This document shows, in pieces, positions 1-11,331 of a stretch of DNA of 64,000 bases. The stretch covers positions 7,564,001 through 7,628,000 of the forward strand of contig CM070581.1 of NCBI GenBank assembly GCA_036346355.1. Reading direction: 5' to 3'. The DNA comes from Rhipidocladum racemiflorum (lineage: Eukaryota > Streptophyta > Magnoliopsida > Poales > Poaceae). The notes under the pieces were generated by a model. It was not told where the DNA came from. It saw only the letters and a list, made by a program, of their open reading frames with translations, and did not search any database. A program made the translations under genes and the position numbers. The first letter of the stretch is position 1, and each line of letters begins with the position of its first letter.

Positions 1-993
1 AAAGGAACGCTTCAAAAGGAAGAAATAATGAAGAGGAAGATGTCAGGGATGGGAACATGCTTATGTGGGTTTGGAAGAGAAAAATAATATCTTTGTTTAC
101 TGTTTTTCATTATCACATGCGACAGGCTAACAGCATGCAGTCACAGTATGGAAAGAGGAGGATCTTATGTACTGAATATGGATCTTTTGAGCATTTATTG
201 CTATTATTTACAATAGAAAATAAATATATTCATTTTTAGTTTTATATTAATATATTATAGTTGAATCCCCGATTCCTATTTTTTCAAGTCTCCCGAATCG
301 GACACCCGAATCCGAGTCGAATTCCGATTCCCGTGCCCATATCTAGATAACACCGGCATAACTTGAGCTTTCCGTGTATTCTAGCTGATTATATTAGTTT
401 CTGGTTAGAATCAATTGAATATTTTCTTATGATTTTTTGCTGGTTAGCAATAAGATAGTTTATGAGTTGGCTGTTATATGTCATTGTCAAATAAATTACT
501 GTACTTTAAACAAGTTTTTGACTTAAGTGGAATTAGGCTCGAGACGTTTTCATATATAAACCTATAAATAGTAGCTGCAGTTGTGTAAGATTGGTGATAT
601 TGAGCTTGAGCTATGTCAGGTTAAAGTGAACTAGTCTCTGAATGTTTGGCATACAGGTAAGATTACGTTGAAGGAGGTGTAAATGGATAGTAATGCTTAT
701 AATTCTTGTCAATTAGATGTTCTTTCATAAACTTTGAGGCTTTTCTTTCAAACCAGTTCATTATTGATTTTCCATGAGACGAGTGGATTTCTTATTATTT
801 CAAGTTTCGCATTAGTTTTCCATGTTGTGAAATCATTTAAATAATTATTCCCTACCAATATCTCGGATCTCTCAGCAAAAATTGGCTGTCATAGGAGATT
901 GAATAAACAGCGGCAATAGAAGGTCCCAAGCAGGGCCGGTCCTGCCATTTTGAGGGCTCAGGGCGAAAACTTATATAGAGGTTCCATCCACCT

Positions 994-996
<3 letters not shown>
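1..996. other. AT-rich non-coding DNA, no gene seen
   Basis: No convincing coding region or intact element is visible. Around 265-340 there is a run of gattcc/gaatcc-type words of the kind found in dispersed grass repeats. At 932-957 a GC-rich segment (gggccggtcctg) resembles the terminal repeat of some hAT elements, but I found no matching second end. Confidence 0.4.

Positions 997-1074
<78 letters not shown>
997..1074. repeat. (TA)n microsatellite
   Basis: An essentially uninterrupted run of TA dinucleotides, about 39 units. Such a run is likely to be length-polymorphic. Confidence 0.95.
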
Positions 1075-1078
<4 letters not shown>

Positions 1079-1777
1079 TATAAGCACATATCATTGAAGA
1101 AATTAATATTCGATGCATAAAAATTACTTCTATAGAACATTTTAATGTTTATGAAATGACAAATGTAAATTGTCATAAACACTTACTTGGCATTTGGCAT
1201 CATCTTAAAAAATTTATTCTAATATTTTGTGATACAAAGTCATCAATTATACTATTGATATTAATCTTGTCCAATTACTCTTTAAAAATTTGTCCATAGC
1301 TCCTCTCTGCATTTCTATGAAGTCATTCGCACGTTTTTTTTTTCTTTTTTTCGCTAACGGATGGATACCTTCTGGATGACATGATAAGTTGATAACGCAC
1401 AACGCTGAAAATAATAATAAATATATCAAAGATTTAATAGTGTAAGATTAATAGGGAAAGAGATTAGGGAAGTTTAATATTCTATACCTCAGATTAGGAA
1501 CGATCACGGCTCGTCGGCGAATTGCTTAGACAGCACCACTGCATCACGTCCAGGCGATCGCCCCCTTTTTTTTTCTCTCTACGCGTCGCCACGTCCGGGC
1601 GATCGGCCGCCCGCACACCCCTCTTGTTTTTACCTTTTTCCTTGGATGAAGCCCCTAGCCGCCAGCTGCCAGGAAGCATTCTTTTGGTGGAAACCCTTTT
1701 TTCTCAAAAAGACTTCTAGTCGCTCACTTCCTGGCGTCCTGCACAAGCACAACTAGTACAATGCCAAATTGCCAAGC

Positions 1778-1782
<5 letters not shown>
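1075..1782. other. Intergenic, no gene seen
   Basis: AT-rich DNA followed by a moderately GC-rich stretch at about 1500-1640. Open frames of about 60 codons occur on both strands there, but they lack domains or codon bias, so I do not call them genes. Confidence 0.4.

Positions 1783-1836
<54 letters not shown>
1783..1836. repeat. (TA)n microsatellite
   Basis: A second TA-dinucleotide run of about 27 units, roughly 700 bp from the first. Confidence 0.95.
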
Positions 1837-1838
<2 letters not shown>

Positions 1839-2296
1839 GCTACATGTCCAGTGTAATTAAAGTTTTCGTGTAACCACCTTGCAACCCTACTAAAAAAAGT
1901 TTCAAAAAATTCTAAAAAAAATCATGTATGTATATTTCAACTTACCCCATCTACGTATAAAATTTCATGTTCAAATTCATCCTATATTAGAAGTTATAAA
2001 AAAGATAAATTTTGGACAAACTTAAATAGTTCAAATGCACCCCATCTACGGATGTATGCCTAGGTACACATGTATTTCACATGTTTGTTGTTGCCATTTG
2101 GTCCATCTAAATAGTAATTCTTTGCAAATTTTATGTCTTCGCATGGCAAAATATTCTAGCATTGGGTTCCACAAACGTTGTCATTTGCTAGATTTAACGA
2201 TTTAAGGACCCGGGGATTTTATGGCTACATGTTGCCAGGCTCTGATACAATGGTCCCTGCCCTTATTTCAAGAGGCTGTTTTGGTCAGGTATGTAA
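1837..2296. other. AT-rich intergenic DNA
   Basis: No coding potential is recognised. The two phrases around 1950 and 2040 ('ccccatctacg') repeat each other, which suggests a decayed dispersed repeat. Confidence 0.3.
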
Positions 2297-2629
2297 CTAC
2301 GTAGAACGAATTTTTTTTTGAAATAATATATTTTTAAAATAAATTTACAAAAAAACACACTGAAAAAATTACAAAAATACATCTCTGTCGCCATTTGAAA
2401 TGGTGACAGAGGCTTGGCTGACGGATTATTTTATCGTGGATTCAATTAGTCGACGGAGGTGAGGTCTCTGTTGCCATTTGAATTGGCGATTGGTCAATGT
2501 AGCCAATTCAAATGGCGGACCTGTTGCCAATTCAAATGGCGACAGAGATGTATTTTTGTAAATTTTTTTTGTGTATTATTTTTATAAAATTATTTAAAAA
2601 ATATTTTGTTTAAAAAAACACCTACGTAG
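2297..2629. mobile_element. Foldback MITE-like element
   Basis: Two arms of about 120 nt are imperfect inverted repeats. The left arm starts at a CTACGTAG palindrome (2297-2304) and the right arm ends at another (2622-2629). Each arm holds an AT-rich segment, then a shared phrase with atacatctctgtcgcc and its complement. The centre carries further copies of the ATTTGAAWTGGC word in both orientations. There is no coding capacity. The superfamily is uncertain because I could not define a target duplication. Confidence 0.6.
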
Positions 2630-3023
2630 AACTCTGTTCGATGTTTCGAGACATATGCAAGGGGAATACAATGTTTCGTTTCCTTCACAGGATGAGTGCA
2701 CAGTGGCTTGAAGTTTGAATTTCCGTCGCATCGCACAACCGCCAATAAAAGATAAAATTGCTGCTCATTATCCGTTTTTTTTTTCTCGATAGCATTTGAT
2801 GATGTGTATCTTCATCCTATTTTGGTACTATGTTGTGACGCATAGACGACTCTTACTATATTTCTTAAAGAAATACCACCTCTCCAACCAATTTTTTTTT
2901 ATCCGGTTGCAAATGGGTGAGATGAATGTGATTTTGTTAAGTGCCCACCGACGGCGGCCCACGGCCTGTTAATCTGCCGAGCCTGGGCTGCGCGCTGTCC
3001 GGCCGCAGGTATGCGTGCAGGTG
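2630..3023. other. Intergenic DNA
   Basis: No gene or complete repeat recognised between the foldback element and the inverted repeat at 3024. Confidence 0.35.
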
Positions 3024-3661
3024 GAGTACATGATTACAACCATAGCATCACAGCTGACGGCTAACCTAGCTCACTAATTCACCTAGCTAATACTAGCTGA
3101 TTAGAATTCGCCTTTTTCTTAATTTTCTAACTCTTTTCTTTCGTTCTTTTCTTCTTTTCGTTTAGTTGCAGCTCTTTTTTTTTCTCCAAATATTGCGGTA
3201 CGTACGTCTATTGTTTCCTCATGTCATTTTTTTTCCCATCGTTGTTCCATTAATATTTTACATTTTTCTAACTAATTGTCTTGATTTGTTCCATTAATAC
3301 TTTTCAATTATTGCACTAGTATTTTTCAAATGTTTCACAAATAGTCTTAATCGTGACAAAAAATTTTTATTATATAAATTGCACTACAGGTACACGAGTG
3401 CATCTAGGTTACTTAAAAATGAAACTGTGCATTTAGGTAAACCATGTAAAGGAGGTCCAAAAGAGGTTTTTCAAGGCTAACAAGGCATCCACGTGGTGCT
3501 AATCCATTTCCTCCTCCCCACGGGCGCAGCGCGCTCCTTTTTGCTTATTGCACCCAGGCCCCAGCATGTTCCCACGTAAAAACTGGCCTCTCAAAAATCC
3601 GATAAAAACATTGGAAAACCAGGCTGATAGGTGGTCAATATGACCAGCGCATCGCATGGTC

Positions 3662-3697
<36 letters not shown>

Positions 3698-3849
3698 GTG
3701 TGTGACTGTGTGTAAAGCCGTAACCCCAGTCTCATACTCTCATCGTCTCTTCCTAAGCTGCAGTCAAGTTGCTCACGTTACAACCACCACACTTCTTCCC
3801 TTTCTCAGAGTCGCATCAGCTGTGATGCTATGGTTGTAATCATGTACTC
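3024..3849. repeat. Segment bounded by a perfect 34-nt inverted repeat
   Basis: Positions 3024-3057 and 3816-3849 are exact reverse complements over 34 nt, beginning gagtacatgattacaacc on the left. They enclose about 760 bp of mostly AT-rich DNA with a CT/AC microsatellite. I found no target-site duplication. The right copy lies about 220 bp upstream of the probable TATA box of the arabinogalactan gene. It may be the termini of a DNA transposon or a local inverted duplication. Confidence 0.7.
3662..3698. repeat. (CT)n(AC)n microsatellite
   Basis: A run of CT dinucleotides passes directly into AC dinucleotides, in the upstream region of the arabinogalactan gene. Confidence 0.9.
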
Positions 3850-4069
3850 AATCCCTTCGCTTCTCTCTTCTTGGGCCGTCGCATGCTTGCAGCTGCACCT
3901 ACTAGCTACTGCCCCCCGGCCCTGCAGTCCGGCCCGCCCGGGGAATGCATCCCTCCCATCCCACCAACCGGAGCTGGCGCTGGCGCGGGCGCGGCGTCAC
4001 CCACCACCCCCACATGGCCCCCATGGCCCACTGCCAGTTGCGCCGCGGCTTCTCACCCCCTCGCTGCGC

Positions 4070-4077
4070 TATTTATA
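4070..4077 (+). promoter_or_regulatory. Probable TATA element of the arabinogalactan gene
   Basis: TATTTATA lies about 100 bp before the chosen start codon in an otherwise GC-rich stretch. It would place transcription start near 4100-4110 and give a 5' leader of about 65-75 nt. Confidence 0.5.
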
Positions 4078-4172
4078 CGTCTCGCCACGCTCGCCCCCTG
4101 GCACTCCCACCATTACCACAGAGCAGAGCATTCGCCCTCGCGCGCGCACGCACAGCAGACCAGACAACCGCA

Positions 4173-6816
4173 ATGGCGCGCGCCGGCGCTCTCTGCCTCG
4201 CGCTGCTCTGCCTCCTCGCGGCGCACTCCGCCGTCGCGCAGAAGTCCTCGGCCCCGGCTGCTGCGCCGGCCACCACGCCGCCGGCCTCCTCCAAGAAGAC
4301 GCCCGCCCCAGCCGCCACGCCGACCGCCACCCCGGCCCCGCCCTCCGACACCACCCCTCCGGCCGCCGCGCCGTCCACCACACCCGCAACCCCGGCCCCC
4401 GCAGCTGCGCCCACCACCACCCCGCCACCGGCCAAGGCTCCCGCCGCGGCGCCGCCCAAGTCCACCAAGGCCCCCGCGCCGGCACCCAAGACCAAGGCCA
4501 CCCCGCCTCCCGCCTCCCCTCCCCCGGCCGAGGCACCCGTAGCCGCGCCCCCTGCTCCCGTCCCGGAGACGCCTGCCGCGGCCCCCACCAAGCCCACCGA
4601 GGCCCCTGCGCCCGCGCCGGCCAAGAAGAAGAAGAAGAAGCCCGCCACGTCCTCCAAGAAGAAGAAGAAGGGCTCCAAGGCGCCGGCCCCCGCGCCCGTC
4701 GCCGAGACCCCCAAGTCCAGCAAGGCTAAGGCCCCCGCCGCCTCCACCGCCGCCGACGCCCCCGGACCCGCCGGCGACTCCGCCGCCGCCGACACCGCGG
4801 TACGTTCCTATCTGCGCTTCTATACGTCATCTGAACCAATGGCCGATGTTTCACAACCGCTCTACTGGCTCACAAACCGACGGCGCAACTGCTGGTTGGA
4901 CGCGGTGACAAAATGTTAGAGCATGTACAGGCCAGTTAATTAGATAAGTGCTCAGCTAAAACCGTTTTCGAATTGAAAATCGAGGACCCGGCGGTACCGA
5001 TTTTCTCAAAAAATTGAGCGAAAATTATCAGAATCCGAAGAGTTTCAAAACCGAGCATTCGAACAAAAAAAATTCAAAACAAATTAAAAAAACAAAAGTG
5101 GTTTTCACCGGTTTCTCGAAAAACCGAGCAACGAGTTGAACCTTTTGAGCGGTCAATTTTTGAAGCCGGTTTGCATCATATAATTTTTTTTCAACTTTTT
5201 TGAATTTTTTTTATTCGAACCGGCTCGATATGAACCCTACTCAGCAAAAAAAACCTGAAAAAAATTCACATATAATAGATAATGTGTTTATTTTGTAGCA
5301 TGGATGTTTAATTAGTATGTGTTTACCTAAATAACTATATCTAATTAGTAGATAATATAATATCTAAGCATCTATAAAACAGATACTTATATCAGAGGAA
5401 ATGGCTTTTCTACGGGTGCTTGATGACGTGGATATATTGCATTGTACCTTAAGCAATTACCGTTATTGTTACCATCACATGGAGAATAAGACAATTACTT
5501 CATCGGTCTAAGTTTATAAGTCGTTATTGTTATAACTACATCAAGAATAAGTCAATTACTCCATCCATCTAAATTTATAAATGGTATTTCTTTCTGTCAC
5601 ATAGATTTCAAAAATATTAAAAATAACTATATTACCTTTAATTATTATCACTAAGTATTATATTTAATGCATATATATAAAAAATATGCAGTAAAGATGA
5701 ACACTTATTGGGAGTATATAATCATATCTATTTTATATTAGAATATAAAATACGTCTTATATTATAAATAAGATTATTAAAAAAAAATCAAAATAAACTT
5801 CTACGCAATGAGGAATTAAGAATGCTCGAAGTCTTAGAAATTAGGGTGACAGTTTAGGGTGACAGTGCAGTTAATCTAATTACTATCTAGTGTGGTCATT
5901 AATTGGATCATATTTTTCTCTGTGATTGTGAGTGCGAATAGACTAGAGTAGATCCATTTTCTCCCGACATGTTGGGCAGGCATGCATGTGCTTCCTGCCG
6001 TTACACGGACATACAGTAGTTAACGCAACATTTGAAAGTCCAGCCTCTTTAAAAAAAACGGAAAAAAGTTCTGTCTCTGGTACTTACTTCGTTAATAAAT
6101 ATAAGATATATTTTAATTTGTATAATAATTAAAATTATAATAAAATTGGGAAAAATATATAAAAAAAATGACTTACATGTTCTTCTTAATTATCTTGATT
6201 GATAAAAATAATACTTCATATGGATGATAACAAATAAACGCATATGGTTGAGAGTGAATAAATATAAATATGGTAGGAAAGACTAATTAAATATATACAA
6301 GTTTGTATTTTTTTTTAATAACATCATTCAAGTTATAGGCCTTAAAGAGAGAAGTGCTAAAAATATTAGCTAACCTTATATTTATCATTTATCAACAGAG
6401 GAGTACTAAAAATATTAGCTGGCACTTAAGCAGTTCTTAAAAGTAGGAGTATAACCTGCACTGCGCCCATAAACAACTTCGCATTCTGGAAGCCTCCACC
6501 GCACTACTACTAATCGCTATAGCTAACAACAATCAGCAACCGACACTAGACTGTAGGGCACATGTGCTCGGGAAACATTTACAATTTTGCCGAGGACCAT
6601 GCTGGGACAAACCATGCGACTTATAGTACCGCTGCAGGATTAATCTACATTTTTATTCATTCTTTGCTTCGCTACGTTGCTGATTAACCAATGCCTCGTC
6701 TTGTGGTGGGTGGCCTGCAGAGCTCGGCAGGAAGGACCGTGCAGACGACGACGGCGGCAGGGAGCATCATGTCGGCATGCGCGGTGGCGCTGGGCCTCGC
6801 CGCCCTGCTCGCCTAG
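4173..6816 (+). CDS. Lysine-rich classical arabinogalactan protein, GPI-anchored, two exons
   Basis: Exon 1 is 4173-4799 and exon 2 is 6721-6816. A 1921-bp intron starts gtacgt and ends cctgcag, and both exons join in phase 0. The joined product is 240 aa. Residues 1-22 form a hydrophobic signal peptide ending SAVA, followed by Q23. The mature part is rich in Ala-Pro, Thr-Pro and Ser-Pro, the contexts for prolyl hydroxylation and type II arabinogalactan addition. Residues about 151-168 hold two lysine runs, as in the lysine-rich class (Arabidopsis AGP17/18/19). Exon 2 ends in a hydrophobic tail (MSACAVALGLAALLA) after small residues, a GPI-attachment signal. The product should sit on the outer plasma membrane and wall. 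I chose the start at 4173 over upstream in-frame ATGs (3945) because it begins the signal peptide and follows the TATA element. The open frame running into the intron to 4919 is unspliced read-through. Confidence 0.85.
4800..6720 (+). other. Intron of the arabinogalactan gene, AT-rich with MITE remnants
   Basis: It is much more AT-rich than the exons. It holds a probable Stowaway MITE (5559-5714) and a diverged copy of its left end near 5500. A 23-nt direct repeat ending ctaaaaatattagct occurs at about 6349 and 6400. No coding exon is seen inside. Confidence 0.7.
5559..5714. mobile_element. Stowaway-like MITE
   Basis: It begins CTCCATCCATCT and ends TTATTGGGAG, both flanked by TA (5557-5558 and 5715-5716), as expected for Tc1/mariner-derived Stowaway elements. 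It is AT-rich and non-coding. Confidence 0.55.
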
Positions 6817-7391
6817 GCGCCACCACCGGCCGGCGCGCGCGCGTACGTGAGCGGAGCCAGCCCTGCCGTCGAGACAATGATGCAGCCGCTGCACCGTAAC
6901 CTTCCGGACGAGCCGGTTCGCCGGCCGGCCGATGCGTTGCGTTGCGTGCGTGTCACCGCCCCTTTTTGTGCTGTACCCTCGTCTATTTTTTTACGGGCCC
7001 GGCCTCTCCGTCCCCGGCGGCCAGGCTGGCCTCTCCTGTGTAGCTCCACTACTCACGTTTGATGATTGATGGTCACCTCGGATTCTTTCTTCCTTCCTTC
7101 CCTTCCCTTTAATGTACCATTGAGATTTTTTGTTCATATTTTTATCACTGTATTATTCCACCCTTGTTTTAATCAGATCTGTCTCTTTCATGCGCTTGCC
7201 TTACTGTTGAGTGGCCGTGTCCTGCTGGCCGGCCAGATCTGTTTGGTAGGATATATACGTGTTCGATCGGCGTTTGCTTTTTCTGGATGAAATGTGTCGT
7301 GACATTCACGTTCGGTGAACTATGGTTTGCATCCTGTGGAAGGCCAACAGTGTCATCGGAGCTGGACTTGCAGTTTTACCATCCTAGGTAG
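6817..7391 (+). other. 3' untranslated and downstream region of the arabinogalactan gene
   Basis: GC-rich for about 240 bp after the stop, then T-rich. The 3' end cannot be fixed by eye. Short open frames here (for example 7066-7290) lack recognisable domains. Confidence 0.4.
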
Positions 7392-7394
7392 TTA

Positions 7395-7779
7395 GGCCAT
7401 GTTTGGATGGGTTAAAACTAATTGTTAGCTGGCTAATGGCTAGAGCTAATTGTTAGTCAGCTAATAATTAGTCCATCTAAAATTAGTCCAGGGCTGTTTG
7501 GATACATGACTAATGGTTAGACTAATTTCTGAGAAAAGTCATGTCTACCCCCTCATAATGGGTGAGGAAATGAGGATAAGGCAAGCGCAAGGGTATTTTA
7601 GACTTTTCCCAGTGTGTTACATGCTATTAGTCCAAATTAGCTACTCCCCACCAGCTAATGAACTAATTGTTAGCTAAGGGGTTGGCTAAAAATTAGCCCA
7701 CCTATTAGTCTTCCTGTTTGGATAGACTAGAGCTAATTTTTAGCCAGCTAACAATTAGTCCAGGGATCCAAACATGGCC
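7395..7779. mobile_element. Tourist-like MITE, PIF/Harbinger type
   Basis: 385 bp, with inverted ends GGCCATGTTTGGAT and ATCCAAACATGGCC, flanked by the 3-bp duplication TTA (7392-7394 and 7780-7782). The interior repeats ctaattgttagct-type words in both orientations and has no coding capacity. It would need a PIF/Harbinger transposase from elsewhere. Confidence 0.88.
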
Positions 7780-7782
7780 TTA

Positions 7783-9211
7783 GTTGTGTTACTGTTCTAA
7801 CGCGTTCAGTGTCCAAATGCTGGCCCCTGGCAATCTGGCATTTCACTACCGTCCATGCCTGGCTTGCTCGTCTGTTTACCCGCGAATCCAACTGACTAAA
7901 TCTCTAGAATGCGTGCGTCTTGATGACCTGTTTCTGGTTAACATTTCCCTCGTGCTAATATTTCATCATTGAAACGTACTGCCATCAGTGACCTGGGCAG
8001 TAGTGAATGCTTATTGCTTACTATACTAGCAGGATGGATGAACACTCGATTCCTTCCGACGTATTATTATTTCGGTCTACTAAGTGAGTCGGTGAGTGCA
8101 TGCTTCCGGAGTCTGCCTTTTTTCCGATGTCCAACTTTTTTTACAAGTTTAACCTTTTTTTAAAAAAAATTACAAATATACCTTTTTTTTCTCACCACAG
8201 AAATTTATATTTATCGCAGCAGGTGGATATGTCACACATCTATATTGCGATAGGACACATGTCACCTTCTCGTTCTCCGTGATCCAAACTTGTAAGAAAA
8301 ATAAACCAATGAACTAAAAAGAATGCAAAAAACTTCATGCTGCCGTTCACAGCCCGAACTACATATACGGTAGTTGGGATGACACAAAAAAATATCGAAA
8401 AGCTGGTGCAAAAGGTGGCAACAGCCGTTGATTCCAAGTCTTGGCGTGTACTACCAATCGGACAATTAAGAACGAACGCGTGGATGGATCGATCGGCGCT
8501 GCCGACGCTCAGCGACGGCGCGTGTTTACACTATTATTAGCAGGTGTGTACAGCAACGGCCTTTTATTTTAGAGGATTTGATTATTTATCATAATTTACT
8601 TAAATCTAAATATCAGTAAAATATGATATAATAAATCATTAAATACACATTAACTTTACAGTAAAATAATCAACTATTCCTTTGACATACCGCACTTGCA
8701 CCGTCGTGATTAGCTGAAATCAACTGGCAAGCATGTTTGACATACAGCTAATAAGTGGCTGTGTGTGGTGCATTTGACGTGGTTCCGTCACAGAGATCTT
8801 ACATATACAATCCTACATCAGCTTATACCGTTTGACGGTCCGGTAGATGAGATCCAAGGGACCGACGGTGATACGGGTGATGGAGTTAAAACCGTAGCAA
8901 ATCGGAGTTACTCCCGACGGAGAGCTCGTGACCGTAGCACGAACGAACGTACGCGCTGCACCGGGCACAGGCGCACAGTTGCTGCTGTCGAGGCCAGCCC
9001 AGAAGGATGTCCGGCCTGGATGCGAAATTGATTGTTCCAGGCTGGTTTCTTCGACTCCTGCGTGCACCGCCGTACCGGTACGTTTTGGAAGTGATGTTGC
9101 TGTTTCCCGTTGGGCGATTCCTCCAACGTTCATGCGCCTTTCTCACGGGTGGAATACATAAATGGCAGATAAGCCTGTCCCGTGTCGGTACCACGTTAAC
9201 AAATACAGTAG
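7783..9211. other. Intergenic region, no gene seen
   Basis: Open frames of 60-106 codons overlap on several strands at 7784-9282. None shows a domain, a grass codon pattern or a plausible gene structure. The DNA at 8560-8680 is AT-rich and resembles decayed MITE sequence. Confidence 0.4.
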
Positions 9212-9454
9212 TCTCTACTATTATAAAGCAACAGTTGGTGGCAGTGGTGAGTTCTACCTATGTCATTAATTGCCCTGCTTAATTGCCCTGCTTAATTGCC
9301 CTGCTTAAAGCGTTGCTTTAATTAGCCAGCTTTCGCAAGAAACGAAGCGTTAAAGATAGATGTTTGATCTTGTGAAATAAATTTTTTTGTTTTTTAATCT
9401 TTATTTTTTGTTATCAATTTTGTTTTTCGTAGCAATGCACGGGCAAGTAACTAG
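9212..9454 (+). mobile_element. Small non-autonomous Helitron-like element
   Basis: It begins TCTCTACTATTATAAA, the usual 5' terminus of grass Helitrons, and ends GCACGGGCAAGTAACTAG followed by T. That fits the CTAG 3' end and insertion before a T. The base before the start is G rather than the expected A, so the call is not certain. There is no coding capacity. Inside, the 13-nt unit attgccctgctta is repeated three times at 9269-9307. Confidence 0.6.
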
Positions 9455-9463
9455 TTAAACTAG

Positions 9464-9732
9464 TACAGGACCTCTGTTCCTTATGTTTTAAGTAATTGTA
9501 TTCATAAATATAAAGTTTATATGTAGTTTCAATGATTTTCTTCTATATCTCTATTTATTCCCTCTCAACTATATACATTTATTCGTTACCACTCACACAA
9601 AGTATATCTTTCATCTTTCAAGATAATTAGGGAGGGATATCTAAGTTATTTTCTCTCGTACTTTTCTCAATTTCAACGCAACCTTAATCCTTGTGCAAAG
9701 TCAAAATACGATATAAAAATGAACGAAGGGAG
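9464..9732. mobile_element. Probable Stowaway-like MITE, diverged
   Basis: AT-rich DNA with a left end containing CTCTGTTCCTTATG next to TA and a right end GAACGAAGGGAG followed by TA, matching Stowaway inverted ends of the CTCCCTTCGTTC type. The left terminus is degraded. Confidence 0.45.
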
Positions 9733-9734
9733 TA

Positions 9735-9970
9735 ATTGTTTTGGACATCCATATGGTCTTCAGAACACAACTTTAACCACTATATTTTTATTATAATATA
9801 TTTGTAAAACTCAATAAAATTATAATATTATAAAAGTACTTCTCGAGACAAACCTACAAGTATAATTTTCATGTATCCAATTTAAATATTTAAAAATATA
9901 TCGATAATTAAAGTTTCGAAAGTTTAATCATCACTATATTCAAAATAACAATTATTTATAAACAAATAGA
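9735..9970. mobile_element. Degenerate Stowaway/mariner MITE, same family as 56628-56883
   Basis: The interior is strongly similar to the better-preserved copy at 56628-56883. It shares the gttttggacat start, the ttttattataatatattt-type stretch, the aagtacttctcgagacaa stretch and the tttcgaaagttt end. The terminal repeats are damaged. Confidence 0.6.
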
Positions 9971-10365
9971 GTAACATTGTTATTGCCCGCGGGAGAACAA
10001 GATTTGTAGCAGCAGAGTTTCAAAAGAAAAGGAGAAGATTTGTAGCAACAGCATCTGGCAGCCGGAAAGGAGCTTGCGGTGTTTGGAGCCACGTTCTGCT
10101 ATCGGAACGAGAATATTTCCTCGGAATAAGATGCAGATCCACGTCTACTACCCGCGGTATGAAGCCAACAGCTTCAACAACTTAGTCACAATTTTACTCC
10201 AAAAAGAAGTTTCAGTAAGGAGTTGACAGTAAATCCATCTCTCCTTTCTTTTGTTTGGTCTTCTAAAAACGTGTGTAGAAGTTGCTTTCTTGCACCATAG
10301 ATCTCGTCGTTTTTCGAGTGAGATGCCTAACAACATAATAAAATTTGAGTACAACATTAAAATTT
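9971..10365. other. Intergenic DNA
   Basis: No coding region or complete repeat recognised. Confidence 0.3.
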
Positions 10366-10935
10366 CATTCTCGGATCTTACTCGGAGGTGACCAAAATCC
10401 GAAATTTCGGTGAGATCTCTGATTTTCAAATAAAATTCGGATGAAATCCAAAAACCAAATTTCAAATCCGATTATTTTTTAACCGAGAAATCCAAGATTT
10501 TGGCCGAATTTTTTGAGATTTCGGTCCAATTGAACTGACCAAAAAATTGTCAAAAACACGTCAAAACATTTTGAAATTTTTTTGTGGATGTTCTTGACCC
10601 TAAATCCAATAAATCTGGCCAACAAAATTAAAAATCCGGTGAAAATACCTCAGATTTCGGCCGAAATCACCAAGATCTCATTGAAATTTGGATGGCTACT
10701 GTAGCATTTTAAATTTTTGAGCAATACTTTTATGTTTTTCTTCCTAATACAAGTTGTACGAATCTTGAAGCAAGCGAGGAGTAAGTAATTACCATCTACC
10801 CTACATTCATGCTTTAATATTTGTGCAATTTTAAAAAAGAAAAGCATAGAAGCATCTCTCTAAATTTTTTTACCCAATCGAGATTTAAGATCTTAAAGAG
10901 GTCCAAAATCCAAAATCTCGGCCGAGATTTGGCGC
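10366..10935. repeat. Dispersed repeat rich in 'gatttcgg/ccgaaatc', related to 61965-62340
   Basis: It shares an ordered series of phrases with 61965-62340, including ccgaaatttc, aaatccaaaaaccaaatttc, ccgagatttt and gaaatcaccgagatctc. An insert at about 10735-10865 is repeated at 17342-17480. It is non-coding and the family is unknown to me. Confidence 0.55.
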
Positions 10936-11019
10936 GCTCAGGGATTTGGCGATGGAACCGAAAGGTCACAAACTGTTTCGCTGCTCTTTTGCGTCTGAAC
11001 CAAGATTTCGAAGCATAGT

Positions 11020-11331
11020 TGTCACGGCGGTCCGGCTAGGCGCGGCGAGCCCGGTCCGCCTAGGCGATGATTAGGCGATAAAAATAATAAATAATATCTT
11101 ATATGATATAGAATTAAGTCGAATATGCTGGAATATACCTTATATGAAAGGAAATTAGAGATGACAAGAAAGCAAATACGTAGTTCCAAATAGAAAGGCA
11201 TAGATAGTTCCAAATAGAGCAACAAAACATACAAGTAGTTCCAAATAGCACAACAAAGCATCAAAGTTCACAAGTCATAACTCATAACAAAAGTAAAAGG
11301 CCACATAACAAAGAGTGAAATAGTAACAATT
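11020..11331. mobile_element. 3' flank and possible end of the hAT element
   Basis: A GC-rich stretch at 11020-11070 (tagttgtcacggcgg then taggcg words) looks like a hAT terminus next to the transposase. No convincing partner was found near 14300-14480. The rest is AT-rich with a repeated tagttccaaatag phrase at 11181-11250. Confidence 0.4.

Noticed and set aside
932..957. hAT-like terminus (gggccggtcctg)
   Set aside because: Only one end visible. The other side runs into a TA microsatellite.
4069..4795. Long minus-strand open frames (155 and 240 codons) opposite the arabinogalactan exon
   Set aside because: They mirror the GC-rich Ala/Pro codons of the plus-strand gene, encode only Gly/Ala-rich sequence, and have no domain or gene structure.
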